A stretch of DNA of 42,790 nt from Anaerolineae bacterium (lineage in GTDB: Bacteria > Chloroflexota > Anaerolineae > Anaerolineales > Anaerolineaceae), in assembly GCA_013177815.1 (NCBI GenBank), contig JABLXM010000008.1, forward strand, positions 1-42,790, in the 5' to 3' direction. The position numbers were made by a program, and so were the translations under genes. Each line of letters starts with the position of its first letter. Positions within the stretch are counted from its first letter, which is position 1. Positions 7,826-16,986 of the stretch are shown here, piece after piece. Below the pieces are notes generated by a model, which was not told the origin of the DNA, did no database searches, and saw nothing but the letters and a program-made list of their open reading frames with translations.

Positions 7826-8944
7826 TCAATCCCCCAGGCAGGTGCCCACCTTGCGCGCCGATTCGACCCACGGGTGGTCGGACGGGACCGTGCGTCGCTT
7901 GCCGACCACTTGCGCCAGCGGCACTGCCTTGGTGCCTTCCCCCCGCACTGCCACCATCACCCCATATTTGTCGTCCGCAATCAACCCGGCTGCCGCCGTG
8001 CCCAGCCGCGTTGCCAGCAGCCGGTCGTAGGCTGAGGGCGTGCCGCCGCGTTGCAGGTGTCCCAGGATGGTGATGCGTGATTCCAGCCCGGTCAATTCCT
8101 CCAACCGCGCCGCCAGTTGCAGCGTGCGGATGCTGCCTGGCATGGATTCTGGGCTGAGTCGCGGCACAGAAGCCACTTCCGTTCCACCTTTCTTCTTTCC
8201 TTTGCCGTTGCTCCCCTGCTCGTCCGCCTTGAAGTCCTCCTGGGTCATTGCGCCTTCCGCCACCGCCACGATGCTGAAGCGTTTGCCGGTGCGGTTGCGT
8301 TGCAGGATGGCTTCTGCCACGATGTTGATGTCGTAGGGGATCTCAGGGATCAGGATGACATCTGCGCCGCCGGCGATGCCGGCGCCCAGCGCCAGCCAGC
8401 CGGCATTATGCCCCATGATCTCCACCACGATGATGCGGTGATGGCTGTGGGCGGTGGAGTGCAGCCGGTCGATGGCTTCGGTGGCGATGCTGAGCGCGGT
8501 GTCGAACCCGAAGGACTGGTCGGTCATGGCGATGTCGTTGTCGATGGTCTTGGGCAGCGTGATGATGTTGAGCCCCCGTTCCGCCAGGTGAAAGGCGCTC
8601 TTCTGCGTCCCGCCGCCGCCCAGGCACACCAGCACGTCCAGGTGATGGCGCTTGTAGGTGTCGATCATGGCATCGGTCATATCCAGCCATTGCCCGCCCA
8701 CCGGCATCGATTTGGGTTTGTCGCGGCTGGTGCCCAGGATGGTCCCCCCCAGCGTCAGGATGCCGGAGAGGTTGTCGCCATCCAGCCGCAGGTTGCGGTC
8801 CTGCATCAACCCACGAAAGCCATCGAAGAAACCGATGATCTGGAAGCCGTAAGTGTCCAGCGCGGCCTTGCCCATGCCGCGCAAGGCGGCGTTTAAACCG
8901 GGGGTATCCCCGCCTGCGGTCAATACACCGATGTACTTTGTCAT
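7826..8944 (-). CDS. pfkA: 6-phosphofructokinase, atypical (Gly-rich nucleotide loop, Lys124-type)
   Basis: The enzyme phosphorylates fructose 6-phosphate in glycolysis. The 372-residue protein has the PfkA-family blocks: [14 protein letters not shown] at the start, PKTIDNDI around the catalytic Asp135, [10 protein letters not shown], and [15 protein letters not shown]. At positions equivalent to E. coli 103-104 it reads GGGGT instead of GGDGS, so Asp103 is replaced by Gly111. Position 104 is Gly112 and position 124 is Lys132. Gly104 usually goes with ATP and Lys124 with the PPi or mixed groups, so the phosphoryl donor cannot be assigned from sequence. A Lys/Gly-rich insert ([11 protein letters not shown]) precedes the substrate-binding region. 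It lies upstream of arsR on the same strand, with a 77-bp gap. Confidence 0.88.
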   Translation of the reverse strand: MTKYIGVLTAGGDTPGLNAALRGMGKAALDTYGFQIIGFFDGFRGLMQDRNLRLDGDNLSGILTLGGTILGTSRDKPKSMPVGGQWLDMTDAMIDTYKRHHLDVLVCLGGGGTQKSAFHLAERGLNIITLPKTIDNDIAMTDQSFGFDTALSIATEAIDRLHSTAHSHHRIIVVEIMGHNAGWLALGAGIAGGADVILIPEIPYDINIVAEAILQRNRTGKRFSIVAVAEGAMTQEDFKADEQGSNGKGKKKGGTEVASVPRLSPESMPGSIRTLQLAARLEELTGLESRITILGHLQRGGTPSAYDRLLATRLGTAAAGLIADDKYGVMVAVRGEGTKAVPLAQVVGKRRTVPSDHPWVESARKVGTCLGD

Positions 8945-9169
8945 TTGCCTGCCCTGAATGTGGATTTTCTACCCATTATGATACACCAACCCGCCGGATT
9001 TGAACGAAAAGCTCCAAAGATCGGAAACAAGTAGCAGCTATTCACCCGGGCGTCCGCCAGCGATCTATCTACTCAAAACCGCCAAAAATGATTATGATAT
9101 AGGCAGATAGTGATCACGGGTTATGGGCGCACGATGCGCCCGCTCCCTGGTCGATCGGAGGGATCCACC

Positions 9170-10135
9170 ATGCAAAAGAAAGTTGTATTCATTGCCATCA
9201 TCGCTTTGCTCGTCGCCGGCTTTGTCCTGACCCCCGTCCTGGCGGCGGCGCCGCCCGCAGCCACGTCCGCAGATGGTTGCGGCGATACGTACGTCATCCA
9301 GCCTGGCGACTACCTTGACAAGATCGCCCGCCGCTGCGGCACCACCGTCGCCAGCATCCTGTCGTTGAATCCGCAGATCTTCAACCCCAACGTCATCTAC
9401 ACCGGCAACATCCTGCGTCTGACGGACAATGCCCCGGTGACTTACGTGTCGCCCTACCCGTATAATTATTACCCCTATTATTCCAACGCGCCCTACGGTA
9501 ATGTAAATTACGGCTCCAACAAGGTCAGCCTTTCCACCACCTGGGCGCGCGAGGGCGACGTGGTGACGGTCTTCGTCAACGGCTTCCCGCCCAACGCCGA
9601 GATCGATTATCGCGTGGGTGAGTACGGCGAGGCGTACGTCATTGCCTATGACGGCAACATCGATGCCTACGGCACCGCTTCCCAAACCGTTGCGATCCCG
9701 CCCGGCGCCGACGCCGGCGAATACTGGGTGGTGCGCGTCATGACCACCAGCCAGGCGGATGTGGTGGATGTCAATTCGCCCCTCATTTATATCTCCGGCG
9801 ATTACCAATCCTACACCCCCTATTATCCCAATCAGCCCTACGCCGGGTCTGGACGGGTCACGCTTTCGAAGACCAGCGCCAGTGATGGCGACTCGATCAC
9901 CGTGTACGTCTCAGGCTTCCCTGCCAATGCCGAGATCGACTACCGGCTCGGCAAGCGCGGCGAGTCGTACAGCGTCGTCTATGATGGCAAAATTGCCGCC
10001 GACGGCACCGCCAGCCAGAACGTGACCATCCCGCCCGGCACCAACGCCGGCGAGCACTGGGTGGTATGGGTCATGACCACCAGCCAGGCGGATATCGTCG
10101 AGGTCAGTTCGCCGCTGATCTACATCACCGACTGA
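9170..10135 (+). CDS. Secreted LysM protein with two tandem beta repeats
   Basis: The ATG at 9170 has a strong ribosome-binding site (GGAGGG, 8 bases away) and gives a classical signal peptide (MQKKVVFIAIIALLVAGFV...VLAAAP). The upstream ATG used by the ORF track has no such support. A LysM motif follows (YVIQPGDYLDKIARRCG... ending GNILRL, residues ~43-85), then a Tyr/Pro-rich spacer. Two ~90-residue repeats follow, each with the pattern GD-ITVYVSGFPANAEIDYR, YDG, GTASQ, IPPG and HWVVWVMTTSQAD, probably Ig-like. LysM suggests binding to peptidoglycan or another glycan at the cell surface. A GGGCGC/GCGCCC hairpin lies in the leader at 9125-9141. The following gene is convergent with only 2 bases between stops. 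Confidence 0.83.
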   Translation: MQKKVVFIAIIALLVAGFVLTPVLAAAPPAATSADGCGDTYVIQPGDYLDKIARRCGTTVASILSLNPQIFNPNVIYTGNILRLTDNAPVTYVSPYPYNYYPYYSNAPYGNVNYGSNKVSLSTTWAREGDVVTVFVNGFPPNAEIDYRVGEYGEAYVIAYDGNIDAYGTASQTVAIPPGADAGEYWVVRVMTTSQADVVDVNSPLIYISGDYQSYTPYYPNQPYAGSGRVTLSKTSASDGDSITVYVSGFPANAEIDYRLGKRGESYSVVYDGKIAADGTASQNVTIPPGTNAGEHWVVWVMTTSQADIVEVSSPLIYITD

Positions 10136-10137
10136 AA

Positions 10138-11163
10138 CTACCTGCGCGGCAGCCCGCACTCGAAGGCATCCAGCCCGCCCCGCAACTGCGGCAGTTCACC
10201 GCGCGCCATCTGACCGTTCATCTGCAGGATCTGCGATTGGAAATCGCCGCCTGCGCCCGCCAGCCCGTGCAGGTTCAACCCTGCCCCGGCGTTGACGCCT
10301 AACTGTGCGATATTCTGGAACTCCGCCAGTGAGATCTTCTGGTCGCCCAGCGCCTCGCGCATGGTGGTGATGTAGGTCTGCGCATCCGCCAGCGCGGCAA
10401 GGCGGTTGCCAGCCACGTTGGTGGGTTGCACAGCAGCGAGATAGTCCTCCAACCGCTGTTGCTCGCCGCGGTTCACCTCCAGCCAGTTTTGTGATCCTTC
10501 CTGCGCCGCCTGGATGTTGGCAGCCGTCTCGCCCGCCTTTTGCTGCAACTGATCGAGCGCGGCGTTGGCGGCATCGGCGCCCTGCGCCAGCAGGTCGGTC
10601 ATCTCTGTCAGGTTGTCGCTGATATCGGTCAGGTCCTCCTCGATTGCCGTCAAAAGCGCCACTGTATCCACCAGCAGTTCGCCGTAGATATCTTCGTAGA
10701 TGTACAGCGCCTCTTCTGCCAACGCCAGAGCCTCCTCGGCTGCCTGGTAATACAGGTCCAGGTAGTACAACTCCTCTTCGCTCAGCGTGCCGTCATCGAC
10801 GTAATAGATCGTGGCGGCGCTGGCATCCTCCGAAGCCGCCAGCGCGTCCGTCACCGCTTGGTCGATCAACGCATTCAGCTCATCTTCGGTCAGTGTGTAA
10901 TAATCCACCGCCGGCGCCGGGGTGGGCGTGCCCGCCGGCGGTGGCGGCGGCGTGGGCATGGCGGTGACCGTGCCGCTGACCGCTGAATCGATGGTGGCTT
11001 GCACCACCGTGGCAACCGCCAGCGTGGCATCGACCGCGGCTTGCGCCGTAGCAGGAATATCCACCGTTGGGGAGGGCTCACTCACCGGCGTGGGAGCGGC
11101 GCAACCCGCCAGCAGCGTCAGCGCGGTGAACATCATCAGAAAAGTCCGTGGGGATGATTTCAT
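10138..11163 (-). CDS. Lipoprotein with helical core, unknown function
   Basis: A lipobox is clear (TALTLLAGC, lipid Cys at residue 21) after a basic start, with GGAAG ahead of the ATG. It is followed by alternating Ala/Val/Thr helices, a PTPPPPPAGTPTP linker, and a long acidic helical region rich in Tyr, Ala and Glu (ALALAEEALYIYEDIY). A Leu/Ala heptad-like segment (ISDNLTEMTDLLAQGADAAN) suggests a coiled coil around residues 175-225. No enzymatic motif is recognised. It would be anchored on the outer face of the membrane. An inverted repeat lies just upstream. Confidence 0.7.
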   Translation of the reverse strand: MKSSPRTFLMMFTALTLLAGCAAPTPVSEPSPTVDIPATAQAAVDATLAVATVVQATIDSAVSGTVTAMPTPPPPPAGTPTPAPAVDYYTLTEDELNALIDQAVTDALAASEDASAATIYYVDDGTLSEEELYYLDLYYQAAEEALALAEEALYIYEDIYGELLVDTVALLTAIEEDLTDISDNLTEMTDLLAQGADAANAALDQLQQKAGETAANIQAAQEGSQNWLEVNRGEQQRLEDYLAAVQPTNVAGNRLAALADAQTYITTMREALGDQKISLAEFQNIAQLGVNAGAGLNLHGLAGAGGDFQSQILQMNGQMARGELPQLRGGLDAFECGLPRR

Positions 11164-11178
11164 TGTCTTCCTTTTGGT

Positions 11179-11210
11179 GTGTATATTTTGATGCTAAGCT
11201 TAATATACAC
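11179..11210. promoter_or_regulatory. Inverted repeat upstream of helical lipoprotein gene
   Basis: GTGTATATT and AATATACAC form a perfect 9-bp inverted repeat with a 14-base spacer, 16 bases upstream of the minus-strand lipoprotein start. The spacing fits an operator overlapping a promoter, but no regulator can be named. Confidence 0.4.
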
Positions 11211-11257
11211 GATTTCTGGCACACCGTTACATTTCCTTCAAAATTGTAAAACCTTGC

Positions 11258-11286
11258 TTGTCAAAGGTAACCGGACCTGCTATAAT
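11258..11286 (+). promoter_or_regulatory. Sigma70-type promoter of tRNA-Val
   Basis: TTGTCA at 11258-11263, a 17-base spacer and a perfect TATAAT at 11281-11286 lie 11 bases before the first tRNA nucleotide. Position and spacing fit a strong housekeeping promoter for the tRNA gene. Confidence 0.82.
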
Positions 11287-11297
11287 CAAAAACCTCA

Positions 11298-11352
<55 letters not shown>

Positions 11353-11372
<20 letters not shown>

Positions 11373-11484
11373 CTATTTATTTAACCTACCGACCAGGTTC
11401 GGGTGTCCCCGCAGGGGGATGATATTCGAGCCCCTCCGCGCCCACTATTTATTCAACCTACCGACCGGGTTTGGGCGTCTCTGC
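11353..11484 (+). repeat. Tandem duplication of tRNA-Val 3' end plus trailer (72-bp period)
   Basis: A stretch of about 60 bases starting at TTCGAG in the T-loop (11353-11412) is repeated at 11425-11484 with about nine mismatches. The second copy contains the last 20 tRNA bases and the ACTATTTATT trailer but no 5' half, so it cannot make a tRNA. The first copy also contains TCCCC-GCA-GGGGA, a small hairpin that could end the transcript. The rest of 11485-11596 shows nothing clear. Confidence 0.8.
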
Positions 11485-11596
11485 CATGCTTCTCATCAGC
11501 CTTTTTCTTTTTACTCAACTGAATTTACTTTGCCGCGGTTAAAAGACTTCTTCCAACCATGCAGGAGACTTCCCTCCAGCCCAGCCTATACGCTCA

Positions 11597-12184
11597 TCAC
11601 GGGTGGCGTTCTTCACCCCCGTCGTCGCCGCCATCCCCACCATCCCCCGGGTCGCCGCCGGAAGAAGCCGCCGGTTTGTAGAATACCCACACCGCCGAGG
11701 ACGCCAACACCCTGCCGCGGCTATCCAGCGCCAGGACCTGCCAGGTGAAATCGCCGCCCCACGGCAGCGATTCGGCGTAGCGCTCGTGCCGGGTGCCGAA
11801 TTCGGTGAAGCTGACGGTGGCGCCTTTGGGGTTGGTGAAATCGATGCGGTAGCCGGAAGCGCCAGTGTATGGTTCCCAATCGAAGGTTAGCAAACCTGCC
11901 CCGGCGAGTTCGCTGCCGTCCGGCGGGGCGAGCAGGTGCACGCCGCTGGATGTCGCCGTGGCAGTGATGGTGGGAATGGGCGTGACGTGCGCAGTTGCCA
12001 TTACGGCATCAAAGGGTGTTTGCGTCGGCAGCGCAGTGTCTGTGGCGTTGGGCACATCGCCGGACTGTGTGGGTTTCACCCCTGACCCGCCCAGCGGCAG
12101 ACTGCACGCCAACATCATCCCGCCCATGAAAGCGATGAGCGCTAATTTCGATGCCCTTTCCCGCCTGATTTCAACTTTCATCAT
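11597..12184 (-). CDS. Lipoprotein with Ig/fibronectin-like C-terminal domain
   Basis: The ORF track starts at 12262, but the signal peptide begins at the MM pair (12184 or 12181): MMKVEIRRERASKLALIAF followed by the lipobox GMMLACS. A Thr/Pro linker leads into a beta-rich domain (VHLLAPPDGSELAGAGLLTFDWEP...YRIDFTNP...FTWQVLALD) typical of extracellular repeat domains that read L-x-P-P-D-G-S, W and Y at fixed spacing. The C-terminus is Gly/Asp-rich (GGDPGDGGDGGDDGG). It is probably surface-exposed with no enzymatic function visible. The 136-bp gap to the sigma gene on the opposite strand must hold both promoters. Confidence 0.7.
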   Translation of the reverse strand: MMKVEIRRERASKLALIAFMGGMMLACSLPLGGSGVKPTQSGDVPNATDTALPTQTPFDAVMATAHVTPIPTITATATSSGVHLLAPPDGSELAGAGLLTFDWEPYTGASGYRIDFTNPKGATVSFTEFGTRHERYAESLPWGGDFTWQVLALDSRGRVLASSAVWVFYKPAASSGGDPGDGGDGGDDGGEERHP

Positions 12185-12320
12185 CAAAATGAGTATACAG
12201 TTTTTTGCTACGGATACAAGCGTCCAGGGTGGGTGTCCCCGCCATCGGCTCCCGTTACCCACTCTCTTTTTCTTTGTGAAAAGATATAGTTAATAGAACT
12301 ATCACGATCGAGGAAAAAGC

Positions 12321-12896
12321 ATGGACGATCAAGATGCCATTACACGTATAAAACTGGGTGACCCGGCGGGATTGGAGCCCCTGGTCGAACGTTACCAGGT
12401 CAGAGCCGTCTCGGCGGCTTACCTGGTGCTGCAAGAGCGGGCGCCGGCGGAGGATGTCGTTCAAAGCGCCTTCCTCAAGGTGTTCGACCGTATTCACACT
12501 TTCGACGATGCGCTCCCCTTCGCGCCGTGGTTCTTCCGCATCGTGATCAATGACGCGGTCAAAAGCGCCCGCGAGCGTTCCCGCTTCAGCAGCCTGCCGG
12601 ATGGCAGTGATGAGGATGCCAGGGAATTGGCGGCGTGGCTGGTCGATCCCGGCGCCCTGCCGGAAGTTCAGGTGGAGCAGCGCGAGGAGCGCGATTGCTT
12701 GCGGCGGGCGTTGTTGCAGTTGGCGCCCGAGCACCGTGGCGCGGTCGTGATGCGCTACTATCTGGAGATGGATGCCGCTGAAATGGCAGTCGGAATGGAT
12801 CGACCGGTCAGCACGGTCAAGTGGTGGCTGCGGGCGGCGCGCAAACATTTGGGCGCGATACTCCATTCAGAAATACAGCCAAAGGAGAAAGAATAG
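12321..12896 (+). CDS. ECF-type RNA polymerase sigma factor
   Basis: The 191-residue protein has the two ECF regions. Sigma-2 is at residues ~10-85 (LVERYQVRAVSAAYLVLQ, APAEDVVQSAFLKVF, PFAPWFFRIVINDAVKSARE). Sigma-4 is at ~125-180 (RRALLQLAPEHRGAVVMRYYLEMDAAEMA, then STVKWWLRAARKHL). It directs RNA polymerase to a small set of promoters in response to an envelope or cytoplasmic signal. GAGGAAA precedes the ATG. The next gene, a single-pass membrane protein, starts 9 bases after the stop, the usual arrangement of an ECF factor with its controlling partner. Confidence 0.9.
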   Translation: MDDQDAITRIKLGDPAGLEPLVERYQVRAVSAAYLVLQERAPAEDVVQSAFLKVFDRIHTFDDALPFAPWFFRIVINDAVKSARERSRFSSLPDGSDEDARELAAWLVDPGALPEVQVEQREERDCLRRALLQLAPEHRGAVVMRYYLEMDAAEMAVGMDRPVSTVKWWLRAARKHLGAILHSEIQPKEKE

Positions 12897-12905
12897 GAGG
12901 TCGAA

Positions 12906-14756
12906 ATGAATGAACAGCATGTGCGCAGATTGATGCAGGATATGGTGGATGCGGCGTTCCAGCCGGGATCGATCGACCTGTGGTCCAGGCTCAAGACGCA
13001 GTTGCCGGCGACGCCTGCTTTGGAGCGGCAGCGCGGCACGGCGGGTGGCAATGCGCCAAAATCCCGCCGGCGAAGCGTGGGTTGGGCAGCGCTCGGTGCG
13101 TCGCTGGTTGCGATGGCAGCATTCGTGCTCATGACACCGCAAGGCAGGGTGCTGGCGCAGGAGGTGTTGAGCTTCTTCACCAGGAACACCACCAATCGCC
13201 AGCAGGTGCCGGTGATACAGGCGACCTTGCAGCCGCCGCCGACCGGGGTTGCAACCATCATCGAAACGGAAGCTCCCTCTGCCGAAGAGGAGGGCTGCGG
13301 CACGCCGCTTTCGCCGCGTTGCAGCCTGGAGGAAGTTGCAGCACAGGTGACGTTCCCGCTGCTCGCCCCCGATGCGTTGCCGGAGGGCACCACCTTCAGC
13401 GCAGCGACGCTGCTGCCGGAGGGCGCCTTGCTGAGGTATGAGGGGACGGCTGGCATGCTGCTGTTGGCGCAAACCGCCGCCAACGCGCAGGAATTGACCA
13501 CCTGGACGATCGCCCGGGACACCACCGTTGAAAGCGTGATGATCGGTGAGCAACCCGGTGAGTTCGTGCAGGGCTGGTGGGGCGGGTGGGATGCCTCGCT
13601 GGAGGGTATGCCGTGGGATGCCGACCTGCCCACCCGCGCGCTGCGCTGGCAAAGCGACGATATGCGCTACACCCTGGTCAACTTCCCCGCTCAGTCGCCA
13701 GATGGACCGCTGGGCTTGGACAAGGCGCAACTGGTCATGATTGCTGAAAGCATGAGCGCGCCAAACGCCGACCCTGTTGATGGGAGCGAAGCCCGGCGCA
13801 CCCTGGCGGAGGTGGAGCAGCAAGCCGGCTTTGCGTTCGTCGAACCGGCGTGGTTGCCTGCCGGGGTGACCTCGTACGATATCCGCTATGACAGCCAGCA
13901 CAACGCCATTTGCCAGTATTATCGGGCTTCGGCGGATGACGTGGCGACCACGCTGGTGATCGCCCAAAGCGGCTGGGCGCTGCCCGCGCCTGAAGACCTG
14001 TTGCGAAAGTTCTACTACGGTGATCAGGAGATTGCCATGGCAGTGCAGCAGGGCTGGCTGCCGATCGCTGGCGCTGACAACGAAAACGCAGCCTTCATCG
14101 AAAGCGGTCTGGCGGTGGAAGCCTACTGCGGTGGGGAGCAGACCTCTGTCCACCGCGCGCTGATGTGGATGAACGGCGACCGGGCATACATCATCTTTGC
14201 CTCGCTGGATGCCGGCGACGGCAGGGGCTTCGTCACCGTGCGGGAAATGCAAAGGCTTGCCGGGGTCCTCAACGGGATCGACCCACAGGCTGATGGCGAC
14301 GCCGCGCCCGACCCGGAACGCCTGCGCTCGCTGGAGCAGGCGGAAGCAGTGGCTGGTGAGGACGTGCGCTTCCCAACTGTGATGCTCTCCAACGTGCGTT
14401 TCGACCATATCGCCACTTGGATGGTTGGTGACGTCCCGGATAGGATAGCGACGTATTTCAACGGGCAGCCGGTCGGCGATGGGCGTACCTATGGCGTCGA
14501 CATCTTTCAGACGCCCAACTCCGAGCAGACGCTGGAAGATCTGGAGCAGTGGGGCGGCTACCGGCAAGTGAGCGTGCATGGCAACCCGGCGATCTACCAG
14601 GAATCCTGCTGGGATTCGACCACGCTGGCAGGTGGGATTGAGTGTCATCAGATCCTGACTTGGTTCGAGGACGGCGCGCAGTTCGACGTGACCACATACT
14701 TCCCGGCGCTGGTGCCGCAGGAGGTCATCCTGGCGATTGCGGAGAGTCTGGAATGA
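12906..14756 (+). CDS. Membrane protein partner of ECF sigma factor (anti-sigma-like, DUF4367-like)
   Basis: A short cytoplasmic N-terminus (MNEQHVRRLMQDMVDAAF, residues 1-~58) is followed by one membrane segment (VGWAALGASLVAMAAFVLM, ~60-80) and a large extracytoplasmic part of about 530 residues. Several repeats in the outer part resemble DUF4367 domains, for example YTLVNFPAQ...LVMIAESM and the C-terminal GNPAIYQESCWD...LAIAESLE. A canonical zinc-binding anti-sigma HxxxCxxC motif is not visible. The role as sigma regulator is inferred from the 9-bp spacing and topology. GGAGG lies upstream of the ATG. Confidence 0.75.
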   Translation: MNEQHVRRLMQDMVDAAFQPGSIDLWSRLKTQLPATPALERQRGTAGGNAPKSRRRSVGWAALGASLVAMAAFVLMTPQGRVLAQEVLSFFTRNTTNRQQVPVIQATLQPPPTGVATIIETEAPSAEEEGCGTPLSPRCSLEEVAAQVTFPLLAPDALPEGTTFSAATLLPEGALLRYEGTAGMLLLAQTAANAQELTTWTIARDTTVESVMIGEQPGEFVQGWWGGWDASLEGMPWDADLPTRALRWQSDDMRYTLVNFPAQSPDGPLGLDKAQLVMIAESMSAPNADPVDGSEARRTLAEVEQQAGFAFVEPAWLPAGVTSYDIRYDSQHNAICQYYRASADDVATTLVIAQSGWALPAPEDLLRKFYYGDQEIAMAVQQGWLPIAGADNENAAFIESGLAVEAYCGGEQTSVHRALMWMNGDRAYIIFASLDAGDGRGFVTVREMQRLAGVLNGIDPQADGDAAPDPERLRSLEQAEAVAGEDVRFPTVMLSNVRFDHIATWMVGDVPDRIATYFNGQPVGDGRTYGVDIFQTPNSEQTLEDLEQWGGYRQVSVHGNPAIYQESCWDSTTLAGGIECHQILTWFEDGAQFDVTTYFPALVPQEVILAIAESLE

Positions 14757-14820
14757 TGACAGGGGCTGGATAGCCCCGGCGACCATCACCCCGAATGAGG
14801 CGTGCAGCCGGTGCAGTGGA

Positions 14821-14854
14821 AAGCATCCCGCAGGGTAACACCTGCGGGATGCTT
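14821..14854. terminator. Strong hairpin between convergent genes
   Basis: AAGCATCCCGCAGG pairs perfectly with CCTGCGGGATGCTT across a 6-base loop, forming a 14-bp stem midway between two convergent genes. A/T bases at the stem ends allow it to act in both directions, though no long T-run follows. A smaller GGGGCT/AGCCCC hairpin is at 14762-14777. Confidence 0.65.
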
Positions 14855-14940
14855 CGTTGCATGTCTTGATCGGGTCGGTGCGCGGATGCGCATTGCCGGG
14901 AGTTCAGGGCAGGGCAATTTCGCCGTCCCAGCCGCCGGCT

Positions 14941-16869
14941 TCACCCCCGGCAGACCAACCCCGCCCACCACAGGACGCCGTAGCCGTTGATCACGATGGA
15001 CGCCAGAATGAGCAGCGCCAGCGGCACCCGAACGCGCTTGCCGGTCGCCACTGCCAGCAGCATGATCACCGGGATGATGAAATCCAACAGGTACTTGTAG
15101 CCGAACTGCCAGGCGCCGGTGTTGTAGTACAGCATCAGTGGCACCAGGGTGGAAAACACGCCCGCCCAGCAGCCCACCACCCACGGGGTGCGGCGAAAAC
15201 TGCCAACCAGCCACACCAACGCCGGTGTGACCAGGAAGATGCTCAACCCCTGCACGCTGGGCAGGTAGGATTGGCAGTACTCGCTCCACTTGGGCAGACC
15301 GAGCAGCATCAGCCGCAGGTTGCGCTCGATGAAGACCGGGTGGAAGGTGCCGTATTGCTTCAGGTCGCCTGCCATGAAGTCCGCCACGTTCTCGGTCAGG
15401 TAGCCGTAATCCAGCGGATTGTCGAAGCGCAGCCAGTTGTAGAACAACATGGTACCGCCCGCCAGCGCAACCGGGATAGCCATCGCCATGCCCCACTTGA
15501 TGAAGGCGCGCAGGTCGAAGCGCTCGCCGCGCTCCCGGCGGTGCTGGATGTGCAGCCCCAGCAGCAGCGGGAACGCCACCAGGATGTGCGGACGCGCCAG
15601 CATCGCCAGCGCCAGCACTGCTCCAGACCAGATCGGGCGGCGGTCTTCCAGCGCCAGCAACGCTGCCAACGCCAGGCAGGTGATGGTGATGGTCTGGCTG
15701 ATGAACCACATCACGCCGCCGATGCCGATGTACCACTGGGCGGTGCCGAAGGCGAACAGCGCCGTCAACCACAGCGCGCCGCCGGTGTCCAGCGAGATCC
15801 AGCGTCGGGCAGCTAGGCGCGCCAGCAGCAGGTAGACCAGCGCGGCGTTGGCGGCGCCGAACAGGATCGAGAACACCACCGTGTTCATCGCTTCGAGCCC
15901 GAACAGCGCAATCCAGGGCAGCATCAGCACCGCCGCCAGCGGCGGGTTGGCGACGTACCACTCGCCGCGGTAGAGCGTCAGGTCATGGGTTTGCGGCGGG
16001 TTCACCAGGTACAGCTTGCCGTGCAGCCAGGCGTCCGCCAGCGCGTCGAAGTAAGATTTGGCGGGCGTGTTGGGCTGGCTGACCACCAGCGAACTGAAGC
16101 GGTAGGCGATGAAGACGAAACAGAACACCAGCGCCGCGTTCAACAGCACGAGCAGAAAGGATTGCCCCTCCGGATCCGGCTTGCGCCAGCCCAGTTCAGC
16201 CCGGGCGAACCCGATCAGCGCTGCCAGCAGCATCATCACCGGGAGGAAGAGCAGGTGTTCCAGTTCGAACACCAACACCAGCGCCAGCAGCAGCAGGGCA
16301 GCTAGCAGGGTTGCGCCCAGCAGCGCCCGGGTGGCGTTTCGGGCGGCGGGCTGCGACCAAAATTGCCCGCGGGCGAAGTGCGGGCGGAAGTTCCACCACA
16401 ACCAGCCCAACGTTTGCAGGCAGATCAAGCCGAGCCACAGCCAGGCGAACTGCATGCGGCGGAATACCACCAGCAGCATCCCCAGGTCGGTGCCCAGTGG
16501 GGTGATGGTGAAGGCGGCGAATAGCAGCAGGCACGCCGGGATGAAGAGCAGCAGCAGGCTGAAGGCGGTCAACCGGTCCCGCTGGACGATGTGCGCATCC
16601 ACCCAGCGGTGCAGCCTGGCGCGCAGGGATGGTTTGGCGAGCATCAGCAGCGCCAGGGCGGTGAAGCCGAGCATCGCCAGCAGCAGCGCGGTGCCCACCG
16701 CCAGGCGCGGGGCGGAATAGCCCCACAACAGCGCGTTACGCGCCATCGAACGTTCATCGAAGATCGTCAGCAGCGGGAGGATGCCCTCCAGTGCGATCAG
16801 CGCGAACAGGAGCGCGGTGAGGTGATGATGGGGTGTTTTCACGTCGAGAGATACGTCGGTATGATTCAT
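14941..16869 (-). CDS. Multi-pass membrane protein, GT39/GT-C glycosyltransferase-like
   Basis: Starting at ATG 16869 (MNHTDVSLDVKTPHHHLTALL) the product has 642 residues and at least 12 hydrophobic segments. The ORF-track start at 16962 adds a polar, unlikely N-terminus. The segment TLYRGEWYVANPPLAAVLMLPWIALFG resembles the PMT/ArnT-type loop and helix (PPL followed by small residues and LFG) of GT-C transferases that use lipid-linked sugars. The acidic catalytic residues of the first outer loop are not certain. A role in transferring a sugar from a polyprenyl carrier to a surface target is a family-level inference. It is transcribed alone, away from the neighbouring genes. Confidence 0.7.
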   Translation of the reverse strand: MNHTDVSLDVKTPHHHLTALLFALIALEGILPLLTIFDERSMARNALLWGYSAPRLAVGTALLLAMLGFTALALLMLAKPSLRARLHRWVDAHIVQRDRLTAFSLLLLFIPACLLLFAAFTITPLGTDLGMLLVVFRRMQFAWLWLGLICLQTLGWLWWNFRPHFARGQFWSQPAARNATRALLGATLLAALLLLALVLVFELEHLLFLPVMMLLAALIGFARAELGWRKPDPEGQSFLLVLLNAALVFCFVFIAYRFSSLVVSQPNTPAKSYFDALADAWLHGKLYLVNPPQTHDLTLYRGEWYVANPPLAAVLMLPWIALFGLEAMNTVVFSILFGAANAALVYLLLARLAARRWISLDTGGALWLTALFAFGTAQWYIGIGGVMWFISQTITITCLALAALLALEDRRPIWSGAVLALAMLARPHILVAFPLLLGLHIQHRRERGERFDLRAFIKWGMAMAIPVALAGGTMLFYNWLRFDNPLDYGYLTENVADFMAGDLKQYGTFHPVFIERNLRLMLLGLPKWSEYCQSYLPSVQGLSIFLVTPALVWLVGSFRRTPWVVGCWAGVFSTLVPLMLYYNTGAWQFGYKYLLDFIIPVIMLLAVATGKRVRVPLALLILASIVINGYGVLWWAGLVCRG

Positions 16870-16986
16870 GGCAAACCCATTATAACGAGATTCCCATTGC
16901 GCATCTGGATGGATTGCCTGTGAGGGATACGAATATAATATAGACCACCGCAAATCGATCATTCACGACATCGAGGGTCATCATCA

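Noticed and set aside
14786-15961. 391-codon minus-strand ORF
   Set aside because: It lies in another frame of the glycosyltransferase-like gene, has a Gly/Ala/Arg/His-rich shadow composition and no domain; the 642-residue membrane protein in the other frame is clearly the real gene.
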